A stretch of 64,000 nt of DNA from Gilliamella mensalis (GCF_900103085.1 NZ_FMWR01000005.1:48930-112929), one strand, 5' to 3'; shown: positions 1 through 10,045, counted from the first letter of the stretch. The notes: generated by a model not told the origin, from the sequence alone. A program made the numbers and translations.

Positions 1-804
1 AATTTGGAAATGATTAAATAATGGCACATCCCCATCATAAAATTTTAAACGACTAACGTACTCAACACGTCCTAAATCAGCTAATCGTTTTTTAGCCATA
101 TCAAGTACTTTAGGATTATCAATTAAAATATCACCGACATCATCACGTAAATAATCACGGAATGCTCGTGTAATAATATCGCTTTCTTTATGAATTAAAC
201 TTGGAGCAGGATGTTTTTTTGCCTCATTTTGAATGGCAGTCCAATAGTTAACTAAAGCGTCTAAATCTTGTTGTAACTCTTCTTGGCTTTTACCAACCCC
301 TGCTGTTCTAGCTATCACACCCATACCTTTAGGTTTTTCGATAGCATCAATAATACGTTTAAGATCGGCTCGTTCTTCACCCTCTATACGACGCGAAACA
401 CCACCAGCACGAGGATCATTAGGCATCAAGACTAAATAACTACCAGCTAAGCTAATGTAGGTCGTTAAAGCTGCACCTTTTTTGCCACGAATCTCTTTTT
501 CAATTTGAATAAGGACTTCTTGTCCTTCTTGTAGATGTTTAATACTACGACGACCACTAATATTAGATGGGAAATAGCTTTCAGCAATCTCTTTTAAAGG
601 TAAAAATCCATCACGTTCGCCACCATAAGAGACAAACGCAGCCTCTAAACTTGGATTGATTTTAGTAATTTTACCTTTATAAATATTGGCTTTCTTTTGT
701 TCATGACCAAGGCTTTCGATATCTAAATCATATAAGCGCTGACCATCAACAAGCGCAACCCTCAGCTCTTCTTGCTGAGTTGCGTTGATTAGCATTCTTT
801 TCAT
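1..804 (-). CDS. rne: Ribonuclease E, N-terminal part (cut by window edge)
   Basis: The minus strand reads [21 protein letters not shown] from position 804, the characteristic N-terminus of the essential endoribonuclease that organises the RNA degradosome. The 268 visible codons cover the RNase H-like/S1 RNA-binding start ([34 protein letters not shown]) and the beginning of the catalytic region ([40 protein letters not shown]). The reading frame is intact to base 1, so the gene continues outside the window and the C-terminal scaffold cannot be judged. RNase E rather than RNase G is favoured by close likeness to the E. coli RNase E N-terminus. Confidence 0.95.
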   Translation of the reverse strand, partial: MKRMLINATQQEELRVALVDGQRLYDLDIESLGHEQKKANIYKGKITKINPSLEAAFVSYGGERDGFLPLKEIAESYFPSNISGRRSIKHLQEGQEVLIQIEKEIRGKKGAALTTYISLAGSYLVLMPNDPRAGGVSRRIEGEERADLKRIIDAIEKPKGMGVIARTAGVGKSQEELQQDLDALVNYWTAIQNEAKKHPAPSLIHKESDIITRAFRDYLRDDVGDILIDNPKVLDMAKKRLADLGRVEYVSRLKFYDGDVPLFNHFQI

Positions 805-1546
805 TATTCTACACTCTTGATTAATCTTAATTAACTGTAGGTAGAATCTTATTATTGATAAGTGATTATTTTAACAATGATGAATAATGGTTCTTAACTA
901 AATATTTGTATACAGCATTCATTATTTTATTTGTGTTATTTTTGTTATTATTTTATGTGAATCCGATACCGCTTACACCACATCAATATAATACATTAAG
1001 TAAAATATTAAATTAAAAAGACTAAATACTTTACAAAAAACTTAATTGTATAATTTATTGACACTATTAATATGGTTAATTTGCAACCCACAGTATTTTA
1101 CCGATTTTGGCAAACAAACTAAATCTTTACGCAATTGTTTAAAATAAACATATTATCTAATTATAATGATTCTACTTACGCTATTTTATTTTGACAAACT
1201 GTAATGTCTAACGCCATTGCTGCATTACAAGGATAAAATTATCCCTCACTATTATTAACGTTTCAGCCAAGGATAGCAAGCAAATTAAGATGGCTGTTTT
1301 ATAAACAGTTGAGGGGGTGTTTTTTCTTATTTTCCATTAACCAACCACATTATAAATAACTTGGTTGATTTGCTTATATTTTTATACTAAAACGCCTATT
1401 TACTTAAAGCATATTTACACTCAATTTAGCTGATTCATTCTTCTGTTCACAAAAAATAAAGAGATGAAGCAATTGTGCATAACAAAAGTTAATCAGTATA
1501 ATTGTGAATAAATAATATTATAATTTAAAATGAGAAATATCTATTT
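805..1546. other. 742-bp divergent intergenic region between rne and syd
   Basis: No convincing gene is seen. The rne-proximal part is probably a long 5' leader, since rne is autoregulated through its leader in enterics; I could not recognise the conserved rne5 fold by eye. A short hairpin (CTGTT/AACAG) lies near 1291-1306. Positions about 1379-1411 read TTTTATACTAAAACG followed by a TTT.CT.AAA pattern, a decayed copy of the dispersed repeat described at 17525, 43302, 51831 and 54886. Confidence 0.5.
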
Positions 1547-2080
1547 ATGAGCTCTACTGATAAAATAGCCTTACTTAATTTTACTGCGCGTTGGATTAAC
1601 CAATTCAACTTCGCACCATCAAGTGAAGAATTACATGCTATCGCCTCTCCATGTATTTTAAAAACGCAGCAACTTACGGTATATTGGCAACCATTCTTAT
1701 TAGAACCACCAAGCGATCTCTCAATTGTTGAACAAGTCATTGGCATCACGTTACATGCCTGCGCTCACTTTTTTTATGGCACACAATATGCTGGAAATAT
1801 GACTGCTCAATTTGTCAACACCCACTTAACCTTAATTCAAGCATGGAATGACGACGATTTTTCAACGTTAGAACAAAATTTAATTGCACATTTATCCCAA
1901 CAAAAAAAATTAAAACGCATACCAACCATCTTTATTGCATCGACAGATGAAAGCACTGAAATCATTGCCATCAATAATTTAACAGGCGAAATCGTAAAAG
2001 AAGATTTAATTACCGGTGAATTAATTGTCCTAGCACACGATTTAACTACTTTTTTAGATAAGCTAATTGTTACATGTTAA
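1547..2080 (+). CDS. syd: SecY-interacting protein Syd
   Basis: This 177-residue protein matches Syd along its length: FTARW near residue 13, SEELHAIASPCI, VYWQPF, FYGTQYAGNMTAQF, LTLIQAWNDDDF and QNLIAHLSQQKKLKRIPTIFIA all have close counterparts in E. coli Syd (181 aa). Syd is a cytoplasmic protein that binds SecY at the inner membrane and is proposed to monitor translocon assembly. It stands alone, divergent from rne, with no operon partner. Its neighbourhood differs from that in E. coli. Confidence 0.9.
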   Translation: MSSTDKIALLNFTARWINQFNFAPSSEELHAIASPCILKTQQLTVYWQPFLLEPPSDLSIVEQVIGITLHACAHFFYGTQYAGNMTAQFVNTHLTLIQAWNDDDFSTLEQNLIAHLSQQKKLKRIPTIFIASTDESTEIIAINNLTGEIVKEDLITGELIVLAHDLTTFLDKLIVTC

Positions 2081-2209
2081 ACAATAATTGCTTGGCAATA
2101 ATACAATACTTGTGCGCATCTTTTGCAAAAGTAACGATTATCAAAATTGTATCTTACAAAATAATGTGTATATAATGCGTTGAAAGTCATTAGATCAGAT
2201 GGGTGAATT

Positions 2210-3385
2210 ATGTTTGAATATTTAACAGCAGCACCGGCAGATCCCATTTTAGGGTTAGCCGATCTTTATAATAAAGATGAACGCAGCAATAAAATTAATT
2301 TAAGTGTCGGTGTTTATAAAGATGAAACAACCAAAACACCTATTTTAGAGAGTGTGATAAAAGCAGAGCATTTTTTATTAAATAACGAAACTACCAAAAG
2401 TTACTTACCTATTGACGGCGTCAAAGCGTTCAATATGGCAACGCAAATTCTGCTTTTGGGTCGCGAAAATGAACGAACAAGAACCGTCCAAACCCCAGGT
2501 GGAACAGGAGCTTTACGCATTATGGCGGACTTTTTAGCTCGCCGAACTAAAGTAAAACGTGTTTGGGTAAGTAATCCAACTTGGCCAAATCATCGTAGTG
2601 TATTTCAAGCTGCTGGCCTTGAAGTACGTGAATACCATTATTACAATCCACAAACGCACACTCTTGATTTTGATGCCATGATGAGTAGCTTAAGCCTAGT
2701 TGCTTCAGGTGAAGCGGTATTGTTCCATGGTTGTTGTCATAATCCGACCGGTATCGATCCAACCCCAGAACAATGGCAAGCGATTTCAGATTTAGCCTTA
2801 AAAAATGGCTGGTTACCATTATTTGATTTAGCGTATCAAGGCTTTGGAAAAGGTATCGAAGAAGACGTTTACGGATTAAGATTATTTGCTCAAAACCACC
2901 CTGAATTACTGATTGCAAGCTCATATTCTAAAAATTTTGGTCTCTATAGCGAACGGGTTGGCGCATTTACCTTAATTGCTGCAAATGCTGAAATTGCCGA
3001 TCGCGCCTTTAGTCAAGTCAAAACAATTATTCGGGCCAATTACTCTAACCCACCTGCACATGGTGCTAAAATCGTCTCTTACATTTTAAACAATGAAGAA
3101 TTAAAAGAAGAGTGGATCGATGAATTAACAAGTATGCGTCAACGCATTCACCGCATGCGACAACTATTTGTAAAAACCTTACAAGATAAAGGAGCGAATC
3201 AAGATTTTAGCTTCATCGCCAAACAAAATGGTATGTTCTCGTTCAGTGGTTTGAACGAAGAGCAAGTGCTAAAATTACGCCATGATTATGGTATCTATAT
3301 AGTTAATTCAGGGCGTATCAATGTGGCAGGCATGACGTTAGATAACATGTCCAGACTTTGCGAATCCATTGTTCAAGTGCTATAA
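2210..3385 (+). CDS. aspC: Aspartate aminotransferase AspC
   Basis: The 391-residue fold-type I PLP aminotransferase is very close to E. coli AspC (396 aa), from [19 protein letters not shown] to the C-terminus. The PLP-binding lysine is K241 in [24 protein letters not shown] (95-103) and [12 protein letters not shown] (174-185) form the cofactor and substrate pocket. It interconverts aspartate and oxaloacetate with 2-oxoglutarate/glutamate and also serves aromatic amino-acid synthesis. The gene has its own terminator. A TyrB-type paralogue lies at 50443-51636, and their different N-termini allow each to be named. Confidence 0.95.
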   Translation: MFEYLTAAPADPILGLADLYNKDERSNKINLSVGVYKDETTKTPILESVIKAEHFLLNNETTKSYLPIDGVKAFNMATQILLLGRENERTRTVQTPGGTGALRIMADFLARRTKVKRVWVSNPTWPNHRSVFQAAGLEVREYHYYNPQTHTLDFDAMMSSLSLVASGEAVLFHGCCHNPTGIDPTPEQWQAISDLALKNGWLPLFDLAYQGFGKGIEEDVYGLRLFAQNHPELLIASSYSKNFGLYSERVGAFTLIAANAEIADRAFSQVKTIIRANYSNPPAHGAKIVSYILNNEELKEEWIDELTSMRQRIHRMRQLFVKTLQDKGANQDFSFIAKQNGMFSFSGLNEEQVLKLRHDYGIYIVNSGRINVAGMTLDNMSRLCESIVQVL

Positions 3386-3425
3386 AAATTGTAATAAACA
3401 AATACCAGAACATTGTTAATGCTGA

Positions 3426-3454
3426 AAAACACTCAAATACAGAGTGTTTTTTTT
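3426..3454 (+). terminator. Rho-independent terminator of aspC
   Basis: A 9-bp stem AAAACACTC/GAGTGTTTT with a 7-nt loop is followed by a run of T, 40 bp after the aspC stop. Confidence 0.85.
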
Positions 3455-3610
3455 GGGTCTTTTAAAGTTGAGATAATTTTAATTATTAAAAAACATTTAG
3501 AAACAGCATTGATCTTATTTTTAATATTTTTTCAAATCCCTTATCTATATAAAAAATAAACTGTAAGAATTACTCGCGTTATTTACCATAATTTGAAAAG
3601 CGACTGTCAT

Positions 3611-3718
3611 TCATAGATATAACGCCGTATCCCAGATAAACAAAATGGTGCCTACATCATAAAGAAAAATCACCGTCACCGATTTGGCTAACTGCTTTAA
3701 GGTCAGTTGTCCAACCAT
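3611..3718 (-). pseudogene. Short membrane-like ORF in a decayed region
   Basis: The roughly 0.87-kb stretch 3455-4323 has no intact gene. On the minus strand a 35-codon ORF reads MVGQLTLKQLAKSV then a hydrophobic stretch ending in DTALYL. Together with the repeat block at 4012-4070 it suggests remnants of one or more small membrane-protein genes. I do not recognise a family, and chance ORFs of this length are common in AT-rich DNA. Confidence 0.25.
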
Positions 3719-4011
3719 TTATCGCACCGAAAAACTCATTAAACATTAAATAACATGACTACCATTAAATATAAATACGAAAATAGTTAGCGTCATTTTC
3801 TAGGTGAGTTGTGGGATCACTATGTGGTATTCATAAAACTATTCACGTTTTAGGTTATATTTTTTGTAAAAAATATTCAGGATTCTATACCGTTTTGTGA
3901 TGAATTGAGAATTTTCAGCATCTCTATTTATAAAAAACGGTGATCGCCATCGTCTCAATTAACAATTCACCAAAATTGCTAGCCCTAAAATAATGGGTAA
4001 GTCGCAAGCGT

Positions 4012-4070
4012 GATACGTACTTTAATGGCAATGTTGCATAATCGGCAAATAATTAGCGATTCAAGAAACA
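4012..4070 (-). repeat. 60-bp intergenic repeat, copy 1 (decayed gene start)
   Basis: This block aligns with 13263-13322 at 49 of 60 positions with one gap. It contains an ATG on the minus strand at 4039, matching the ATG at 13291 of the other copy, but the one-base gap soon after puts this copy out of frame and into a stop. It is best read as the 5' end of a decayed paralogue of the small membrane ORF at 13118-13291. Confidence 0.6.
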
Positions 4071-4323
4071 GAAAACAAGAAAAAACCAAATAAAATCATT
4101 TATTTTTATGAGTTATTTGTACAGAAAGATGAAATTGTTTAGCGTAAGGATCCTCATGACTCAAAAAGTATCTTGTTTATGACTTAAATCATAAAAATTG
4201 CCCATTTTCATTAATCTTTTATTCCAATTAGTTATATCCATAGACAAACAGATTATTAGACGATCCTCCATTAATTACTAATAATTATTTAATAGAATAA
4301 TAACAATGATTGAGGATAGTTAG

Positions 4324-5685
4324 GTGGCATCACATATTTTAGATTTTTTAATTTTAGGCAATAACTTTGGTACGAGCGAAATGAGGGCGATCTGGTCAGA
4401 GCAAAATCGCCTGCAACAACAAGTAGAGGTCGAAGTTGCTTTAGCTCAAGCAGAAGGTGAGCTAGGTGTAATTCCCGCTGAAGCTGCCAATGCAATCATA
4501 GCCAAAGCTGATGTAACTAAATTATCAATACAACACATTGCCGAAGAAGCGGCAAAGGCCAAACACTCGTTAATGTCGACCATTAACGCACTACAAAAAC
4601 AAGTCGGTGATGCCGGTCAATATATTCATTACGGGGCAACCACACAAGATATTGTCGATACTGCAACTGTTTTACAATTAAAACAATCATTTGTTGTCAT
4701 TGAACGCGATAGCAAACAGGTGGCACTCGAACTAAAACGTTTAGCCAAACAGTATCAATATTTACCCATGGTTGGGCGTACGCATGGCATGCAAGCGCTT
4801 CCCACAACCTTTGGCTTTAAACTTGCAGTATGGTTAGATGAATTTATTCGACATTTACAACGTTTAAGCGAAATTAAACAACGCGTATTAGTCGGTAATA
4901 TTAGTGGCGCAATTTGTACGTATGCATCAATAGGCAAATTAGGCCCACAGGTTGAATCTCGTGCGTTAACGTTACTAGGGCTAAATACCCCTAATATCGG
5001 TTGGCAAGCTGCGCGTGATCGTTTTTCTGAATATGCATCAGTCGTCGCGCTAATCAGTGGCACATTAGGCAAAATAGGTAATGAATTTTATAACTTGATG
5101 CGTACTGAGATTAACGAAGTCGAAGAACCCTTCTCAGCAGGGAAAATTGGTTCAACCACCATGCCACATAAACGCAACCCAGCAGCATTAGAAGGTTTAG
5201 CCAGTTTGACAGCGCCACTTTTAAAAAGCGTCGCATTAATTCACGAATCAATGAAAGTTGAACATGAACGCGATGCCATGAGTTGGCGTGCAGAATGGAT
5301 CGCACTACCTGAAATTAACCTTTACATTTCAGCGCAACTACAAATAGCGTTAGCGGTACTTAAAGGTCTAAAAGTCAATGCTGATCGGATGTTAGCTAAC
5401 TTATCACTACAAAATGGCTTGCTGTTATCAGAAAAAGTCATGTTCGAAATTGGTAAGCGATTAGGCAAACAAACTGCTCATCAACTGGTTTATCAAAGCG
5501 CCATGAAAGCGTTTGAACAAAATCGACCATTTAAAGATATATTATTAGAAGATCCAAGTTTAAACAAAGAATTTACCGAATCCGAGCTTGATACTTGGTT
5601 AGATCCAATTAACTATCTTGGCTCTGCTCCTGAAAAAGTAGCACAAGTCATTCAATACGCTGAACAGTGTGGAGTATTAGCATGA
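4324..5685 (+). CDS. Fumarase/aspartase-superfamily lyase (C-N lyase, substrate unknown)
   Basis: This 453-residue protein carries the superfamily signature SAGKIGSTTMPHKRNP (271-286), HYGATTQDIVDT (102-113) and GRTHGMQALP (151-160), the three regions that build the shared active site. The architecture is that of 3-carboxymuconate cycloisomerase, adenylosuccinate lyase and EDDS-lyase type proteins, which release fumarate by beta-elimination. It is not the E. coli-type PurB, which starts differently. GTG is chosen as start because GAGGAT lies 6 nt upstream and the family begins MASHxLDxLxxGxxFGTxEMR. The stop overlaps the GNAT start (ATGA). Context with an amino-acid ABC transporter and an MmgE/PrpD protein suggests cleavage of an imported N-substituted aspartate; the substrate is inference. 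Confidence 0.85.
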   Translation: MASHILDFLILGNNFGTSEMRAIWSEQNRLQQQVEVEVALAQAEGELGVIPAEAANAIIAKADVTKLSIQHIAEEAAKAKHSLMSTINALQKQVGDAGQYIHYGATTQDIVDTATVLQLKQSFVVIERDSKQVALELKRLAKQYQYLPMVGRTHGMQALPTTFGFKLAVWLDEFIRHLQRLSEIKQRVLVGNISGAICTYASIGKLGPQVESRALTLLGLNTPNIGWQAARDRFSEYASVVALISGTLGKIGNEFYNLMRTEINEVEEPFSAGKIGSTTMPHKRNPAALEGLASLTAPLLKSVALIHESMKVEHERDAMSWRAEWIALPEINLYISAQLQIALAVLKGLKVNADRMLANLSLQNGLLLSEKVMFEIGKRLGKQTAHQLVYQSAMKAFEQNRPFKDILLEDPSLNKEFTESELDTWLDPINYLGSAPEKVAQVIQYAEQCGVLA

Positions 5686-6206
5686 GTTTTCGCTTAATGA
5701 CTGATAAAGATATTCCAGCTTATCAAGCCCTACTGCATAGTGCTTATCAAGCCACAACTCAATTAGGCATTCATTTTGCCGCAGCAGCAATCAAGCAATC
5801 GCAGATTGCTGAGCATATTGAGTCTAATGCCGTGTATTTATTTGAAAAAGATGATGAGCTACTATCAACTTTAAGCATTCGCTTTCCGTGGGGCAACAAC
5901 CCAGGACCTTATGGGTTACCCCATTTAGGTTGGTTTGCAACAGATCCACGATATAAAGGTCAAGGCTATGGTAATGCATTATGGGATTTTGTTGAACGGC
6001 AAATTTTAATCAACCAACTAAAATTACCTGCTGTCACGTTAGGTACTGCCGCAAATCATCCATGGCTTGCGCAAACTTATATTAATAAAGGCTATAAAAA
6101 AATAGGGCAAGCTGATTTAACGTCAGATCATACTACGCTCTATTTTGAAAAAATCTTAAATCATAAAAACTATATCGAATGGAAAAAAAGGAGTAATAAA
6201 CAGTGA
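5682..6206 (+). CDS. GNAT-family N-acetyltransferase
   Basis: This 174-residue protein has GNAT features: a central beta strand LGWFATDPRYKGQGYGNALW near residues 83-102 holding the acetyl-CoA pyrophosphate loop (R-x-x-G-x-G), and NHPWLAQTYINKGYKKIG as the C-terminal beta-bulge region. The ATG overlaps the lyase stop by ATGA, and its stop overlaps the GTG of the next gene, so it is translationally coupled within the operon. The substrate is unknown. In this context it could acetylate an amino acid or amine released by the lyase or taken up by the transporter. Confidence 0.8.
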   Translation: MSFRLMTDKDIPAYQALLHSAYQATTQLGIHFAAAAIKQSQIAEHIESNAVYLFEKDDELLSTLSIRFPWGNNPGPYGLPHLGWFATDPRYKGQGYGNALWDFVERQILINQLKLPAVTLGTAANHPWLAQTYINKGYKKIGQADLTSDHTTLYFEKILNHKNYIEWKKRSNKQ

Positions 6207-6985
6207 AAAAAATAAACACGTTACTATCCGCTCTTTTATTAACAAGCCTAACTTTAATCGGTTGTGATAATCAATCCAGCCATCAAGTCACAGAGCAAAA
6301 TATTATTAAAGTGGGTTCTACAGGACAGAGCTACCCAAACGGGTATAAGCAAGATGGCAAATTAGTCGGATTTGATGTTGAAGTTACCGAGGCGATTGCC
6401 AAAGAATTAGGCTACAAAGTCGAATGGAACATTGCCGAATTTGGTGGGTTGATGGGGCAATTTGATTCTGGGCGGTTAGATACTATTGCCAATGCGGTTG
6501 CAGTTACACCTGCTCGTCAAGCCAAATATGATTTTTCCAACACCTATAGCTTTTATGGTAGCCAAATTGTTACTCACAAAGATAACAATAATATTAATCA
6601 ATCATCTGATTTTAAAGGTAAAACTATTGCTGGTGTGCTAGGCTCAAATCATATAAACAATCTAAAAAAAGCCTTTCCTAACAATGAAATCACTATCAAG
6701 ACCTATGAAACACGAGATGGTGCAATGTATGATACGGAATATCAACGGGTTGATGGCTATGTTAATTCAAAACCGATATTACTGGCTGAAATTAAGCGTA
6801 AAAATCTACCGTTCAAATTAGTTGGTGAACCCATTACTATTGAGCAAGTCGCATTTCCATTTAGTAAAGATGAAAAAGGTCAAGCACTGCGTGAAAAATT
6901 CAATCAAGCCATCGAAAAGTTACGCACTAATGGCACATTGAAAAATCTGGCAATTAAATATTTTGGTGAAGATATTACCTTATGA
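6203..6985 (+). CDS. Amino-acid ABC transporter substrate-binding lipoprotein
   Basis: This 260-residue protein begins with a lipoprotein signal (KKINTLLSALLL...LIGC, predicted acylated cysteine at residue 21), followed by a bacterial type 3 solute-binding domain (VGSTGQSYPNGYKQDGKLVGFDVEVTEAIA, then VTPARQAKYDFSNTY). This is the polar amino-acid/cystine clade. The GTG start overlaps the GNAT stop, and AGGAG lies about 10 nt upstream. It captures substrate at the outer face of the inner membrane and hands it to the permease encoded directly downstream with a 4-nt overlap. The ligand cannot be read from sequence alone. Confidence 0.9.
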   Translation: MKKINTLLSALLLTSLTLIGCDNQSSHQVTEQNIIKVGSTGQSYPNGYKQDGKLVGFDVEVTEAIAKELGYKVEWNIAEFGGLMGQFDSGRLDTIANAVAVTPARQAKYDFSNTYSFYGSQIVTHKDNNNINQSSDFKGKTIAGVLGSNHINNLKKAFPNNEITIKTYETRDGAMYDTEYQRVDGYVNSKPILLAEIKRKNLPFKLVGEPITIEQVAFPFSKDEKGQALREKFNQAIEKLRTNGTLKNLAIKYFGEDITL

Positions 6986-7653
6986 ATTTTAATGTAAACT
7001 ATTTTTTAAGTGTGTTTCCGCAGATATTGCCTTATCTGCCGGTTACCCTTTTTATTACCATCGTATCAATTATGTTTGCCATTACATTAGGGCTAGCGAT
7101 TGCATTATTGCGTAGCAATAAAATAATCATTATCGATACTCTTTTTGCACTGTTTATATCTCTGTTTCGAGCAATACCTTCCGTTGTTTTACTGTTTATT
7201 GTTTATTACGGGTTACCGCAGATTTTTCCTGTTTTAAAACAAATGGGGGCAACAACGGCAGCCATTATTTGCTTTAGTTTAAAATATTCATCCTATTTAG
7301 CCGAAATTTTCCGAGCAAGTTTAGAATCAGTTGATCACGGGCAGAAAGAAGCAGGGCTAACAGTAGGTTTAAGTAAAATACAAGTTTATCGAGGTATTAT
7401 ACTGCCCCAAGCCATGGTCAATGCCTTACCGAACACCGGTAATATGTTTATCTCATTACTTAAAGATTCGTCTGTTGCCTTTTTTGTTGGCGTGCAAGAA
7501 CTATTAGCAGCCGGAAAAATGTTAACTGCTAACTCATTCCTCTACTTTGAAACCTATCTAGCTGTAGGCATTGTTTATTGGCTGACTGTTGTTATCTATT
7601 CTTGGATACAAAAACAGTTAGAACAGAAACTCACAGCCCCCTATCATCGTTAA
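6982..7653 (+). CDS. Amino-acid ABC transporter permease (HisMQ type)
   Basis: This 223-residue inner-membrane protein has about five hydrophobic segments and the cytoplasmic EAA loop EAGLTVGLSKIQVYRGIILPQA, which docks the ATPase. It belongs to the His/Glu/Gln/Arg/opine permease family. Only one permease gene is present, so a homodimer is expected, as in the TcyL-type cystine system. It overlaps the binding-protein gene by 4 nt (ATGA) and is followed after 11 nt by the ATPase gene. Confidence 0.9.
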   Translation: MNFNVNYFLSVFPQILPYLPVTLFITIVSIMFAITLGLAIALLRSNKIIIIDTLFALFISLFRAIPSVVLLFIVYYGLPQIFPVLKQMGATTAAIICFSLKYSSYLAEIFRASLESVDHGQKEAGLTVGLSKIQVYRGIILPQAMVNALPNTGNMFISLLKDSSVAFFVGVQELLAAGKMLTANSFLYFETYLAVGIVYWLTVVIYSWIQKQLEQKLTAPYHR

Positions 7654-7664
7654 GGAGACAAGTT

Positions 7665-8417
7665 ATGATTACGGTATCACATTTATCTAAACGCTTTGCT
7701 AATAATGAAGTTTTGAAAGAGATCAACCTAAACATTGAACAGGGCGAAGTGGTTGCAATTATTGGACCGTCAGGATCAGGCAAATCGACCTTATTACGTT
7801 GCTTAAATTTATTAGAAAAACCAAACACCGGCACGATTGAAATTGGCACAGCAATACTAGATGCTAAGCATTATAGTAATAAAGAGGAAACTCATTTACG
7901 CAAGCAATCTGCAATGGTCTTTCAACACTACAATTTATTTAAAAATAAAACCGCATTAGAAAATATCACCTATCCATTAATTGTTGGACAAAAGATAGAT
8001 AAAAAAGAGGCAGAACAACTTGGTCTATCATTATTAAAACGCGTTGGTATGTTACCTTACGCCACACAATATCCCATAACCTTATCTGGTGGTCAGCAAC
8101 AACGTGTTGCTATCGCAAGAGCACTTGCAGTCAGACCCAAAGTATTATTGTTTGATGAACCAACATCCGCACTTGATCCCGAGCGTGTACACGAAGTACT
8201 ACAAGTAATGCTACAGCTAGCTAAAGAAAATATCACAATGATTATCGTGACCCACGAAATGGAGTTTGCTAAGTATGTTGCAGACCGAGTTATTTTTATG
8301 GCTGATGGCGTAATTGTTGAACAAGGACCGGCAAAATCAATAATTGATAATCCACAAAATGAAATAACACAACGCTTTTTGCGCCAATTAACCGATGAAA
8401 TCGATTTTGAAATTTAA
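7665..8417 (+). CDS. Amino-acid ABC transporter ATP-binding protein
   Basis: This 250-residue ATPase carries Walker A GPSGSGKST, signature LSGGQQQR, Walker B VLLFDEPTSALDPE and the H-loop VTHEMEFA, typical of the polar amino-acid uptake group (GlnQ/HisP/TcyN). ATG 7665 is preferred over upstream in-frame starts because AAGGAG ends 7 nt before it and the family starts MITVxxLxKxF. It is the last gene of the five-gene operon starting at 4324 and powers import. Confidence 0.92.
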   Translation: MITVSHLSKRFANNEVLKEINLNIEQGEVVAIIGPSGSGKSTLLRCLNLLEKPNTGTIEIGTAILDAKHYSNKEETHLRKQSAMVFQHYNLFKNKTALENITYPLIVGQKIDKKEAEQLGLSLLKRVGMLPYATQYPITLSGGQQQRVAIARALAVRPKVLLFDEPTSALDPERVHEVLQVMLQLAKENITMIIVTHEMEFAKYVADRVIFMADGVIVEQGPAKSIIDNPQNEITQRFLRQLTDEIDFEI

Positions 8418-8418
8418 C

Positions 8419-8455
8419 CATTAAAAACTGACTTAACCATAGAATGAGTTTTTAA
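8419..8455. terminator. Bidirectional terminator between converging genes
   Basis: A 10-bp stem ATTAAAAACT/AGTTTTTAAT with a 17-nt loop fills the 41-bp gap between two facing stop codons. Confidence 0.55.
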
Positions 8456-8458
8456 TCG

Positions 8459-9817
8459 TTAAAGCGTTAAAAGATGTGACAATAAAAATGTATGCAGATC
8501 TAAACCGACCGCAAGCGCACAAATATCTTTCAATAAATTATCCGCGGTCTTTTGGTCACCTACGGCTTTGACCAGCTTCAATGATAATTCTCGCTGACTG
8601 TATGGATTTTTTGGCGAACCTTTTGGAAGGTCAATTCTTTGGTTCAACTTTTCACCTGTACTATTAACAATCTCAACAACAACATAACGTTGATTATACG
8701 CCTGTGGATGGGGTGTAAGTTGTATTTGATAGCTTCGTTTCATCTTCTGCATCAAATTTTTTATGCCATTTGCAATAGGTTTTGCTGAAAACTGTTCAAA
8801 ACTAAGTGGCAACCCTAAAAGAGTTAATGCTAAAACATACTCAGCCGAAAAACGCCCTTGTTCAGCAAGCAAAGGCATTTGATAAATTAACGCTGCATCA
8901 CTTTGTGGTGGAGAAAAAAAGATAGTGATACTCTCAATCTTATCAACACTAAAGTTAGCATTCCGATAAAGCAATTGCCCCGCATCAGCAATATAAGCAG
9001 CAGCTGAACAATAAGAATAATTTTTAAACCATAATCCGGGATGCACAATCTTCCAAGTTTTACCCCAATGACTTAAATCAAAACGTGTATTACCTTGTCC
9101 ATAAATAGCCAAAAAACCTAATTTGTCATCTAAAAAATCCTGATCGGCATGTATACCCGCTCTTAACCACTCAACCGCTTGTATGGCATGCTGGGCTGCT
9201 ATCCCAGCATGCAAAAACTTAATCGGCGTGCCCATTAATAAACGCATTCCCGATGCTTGAGTCGCAGCTAACGTTAATGCTTGTGATAAAAAAGGTTCAT
9301 CATAGAGATAACAAATAGCCGCTGTTGCCGCAATCCCACCCAAAGTAATAGTTGCATGCCAACCTTTTTCATAATGCTGTGGATTAATGCTTTGTCCCAA
9401 TAAGGCCATCACTTCGATACCAATAACATAAGCGGTTAAAAAACGCCGACCATCAATTTTTTGCTCAGCATTATCTAATCGAATACTGGCAATGAGTGCA
9501 GATAAAATAACGGCAGAGGGGTGACCGCGAACATCTGAATGTACATCATCATAATCTAAACAATGGGCTTGAAAACCATTAAGTAGCGCGGCTTGCCTTG
9601 CGCTAGCTAACTTTTTTTGACCAATTAGCCAAGCTCTGGCATTACCGCCTTCATCTACTATCCATGCTAGCAATTTATGAACATCATCTTCATGACAAGC
9701 TTGTAAAGTGCAAGCAAAATAATCAGTTATCCCATTAATAGCACAATCAATAACTTGAGGGTTACTGATTATTGGCGTATTTCTGATTAAAAAACTTAAC
9801 TGTTGACCTAAATTCAT
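8459..9817 (-). CDS. MmgE/PrpD family protein (possible iminodisuccinate epimerase-like)
   Basis: This 452-residue protein has the MmgE/PrpD hallmarks: HCLDYDDVHSDVRGHPSAVILSALIA near residues 85-110, GIEVMALLGQ and GWHATITLGGIAATAA. Members include 2-methylcitrate dehydratase, cis-aconitate decarboxylase and the Agrobacterium iminodisuccinate epimerase. No methylcitrate genes are nearby, so PrpD function is unlikely. It faces the lyase/ABC operon and ends only 41 bp from it. MmgE/PrpD plus a C-N lyase is the pairing known from iminodisuccinate degradation, so epimerisation of an imported aminodicarboxylate is a reasonable but unproven role. Confidence 0.8.
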   Translation of the reverse strand: MNLGQQLSFLIRNTPIISNPQVIDCAINGITDYFACTLQACHEDDVHKLLAWIVDEGGNARAWLIGQKKLASARQAALLNGFQAHCLDYDDVHSDVRGHPSAVILSALIASIRLDNAEQKIDGRRFLTAYVIGIEVMALLGQSINPQHYEKGWHATITLGGIAATAAICYLYDEPFLSQALTLAATQASGMRLLMGTPIKFLHAGIAAQHAIQAVEWLRAGIHADQDFLDDKLGFLAIYGQGNTRFDLSHWGKTWKIVHPGLWFKNYSYCSAAAYIADAGQLLYRNANFSVDKIESITIFFSPPQSDAALIYQMPLLAEQGRFSAEYVLALTLLGLPLSFEQFSAKPIANGIKNLMQKMKRSYQIQLTPHPQAYNQRYVVVEIVNSTGEKLNQRIDLPKGSPKNPYSQRELSLKLVKAVGDQKTADNLLKDICALAVGLDLHTFLLSHLLTL

Positions 9818-10045
9818 GCAAAACTCTCAAACTCAGCAAAGTCGATAAGTGATTAGTGAAACTGGTTTACTTTGGAATAGCTAAAATAACGTATAATTAG
9901 CCACAGGTTAAAGATTAAGTAGTTATATTCTAATAACCTAAAATAATAACGTATTCGCCATTGATATAATCATTTTTAGCCATTATTTTATATGTTAAAA
10001 TACTTCCTACAAAAAATAATCAAATCAAAAATTTAACATCTTATT

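Noticed and set aside
4324..5685. Adenylosuccinate lyase PurB
   Set aside because: The superfamily signature is shared, but the N-terminus and context do not fit the gammaproteobacterial PurB, and it is within an uptake operon.
8459..9817. 2-methylcitrate dehydratase PrpD
   Set aside because: Same family, but there is no prpB, prpC or acs-like gene nearby and the neighbours are amino-acid uptake and lyase genes.
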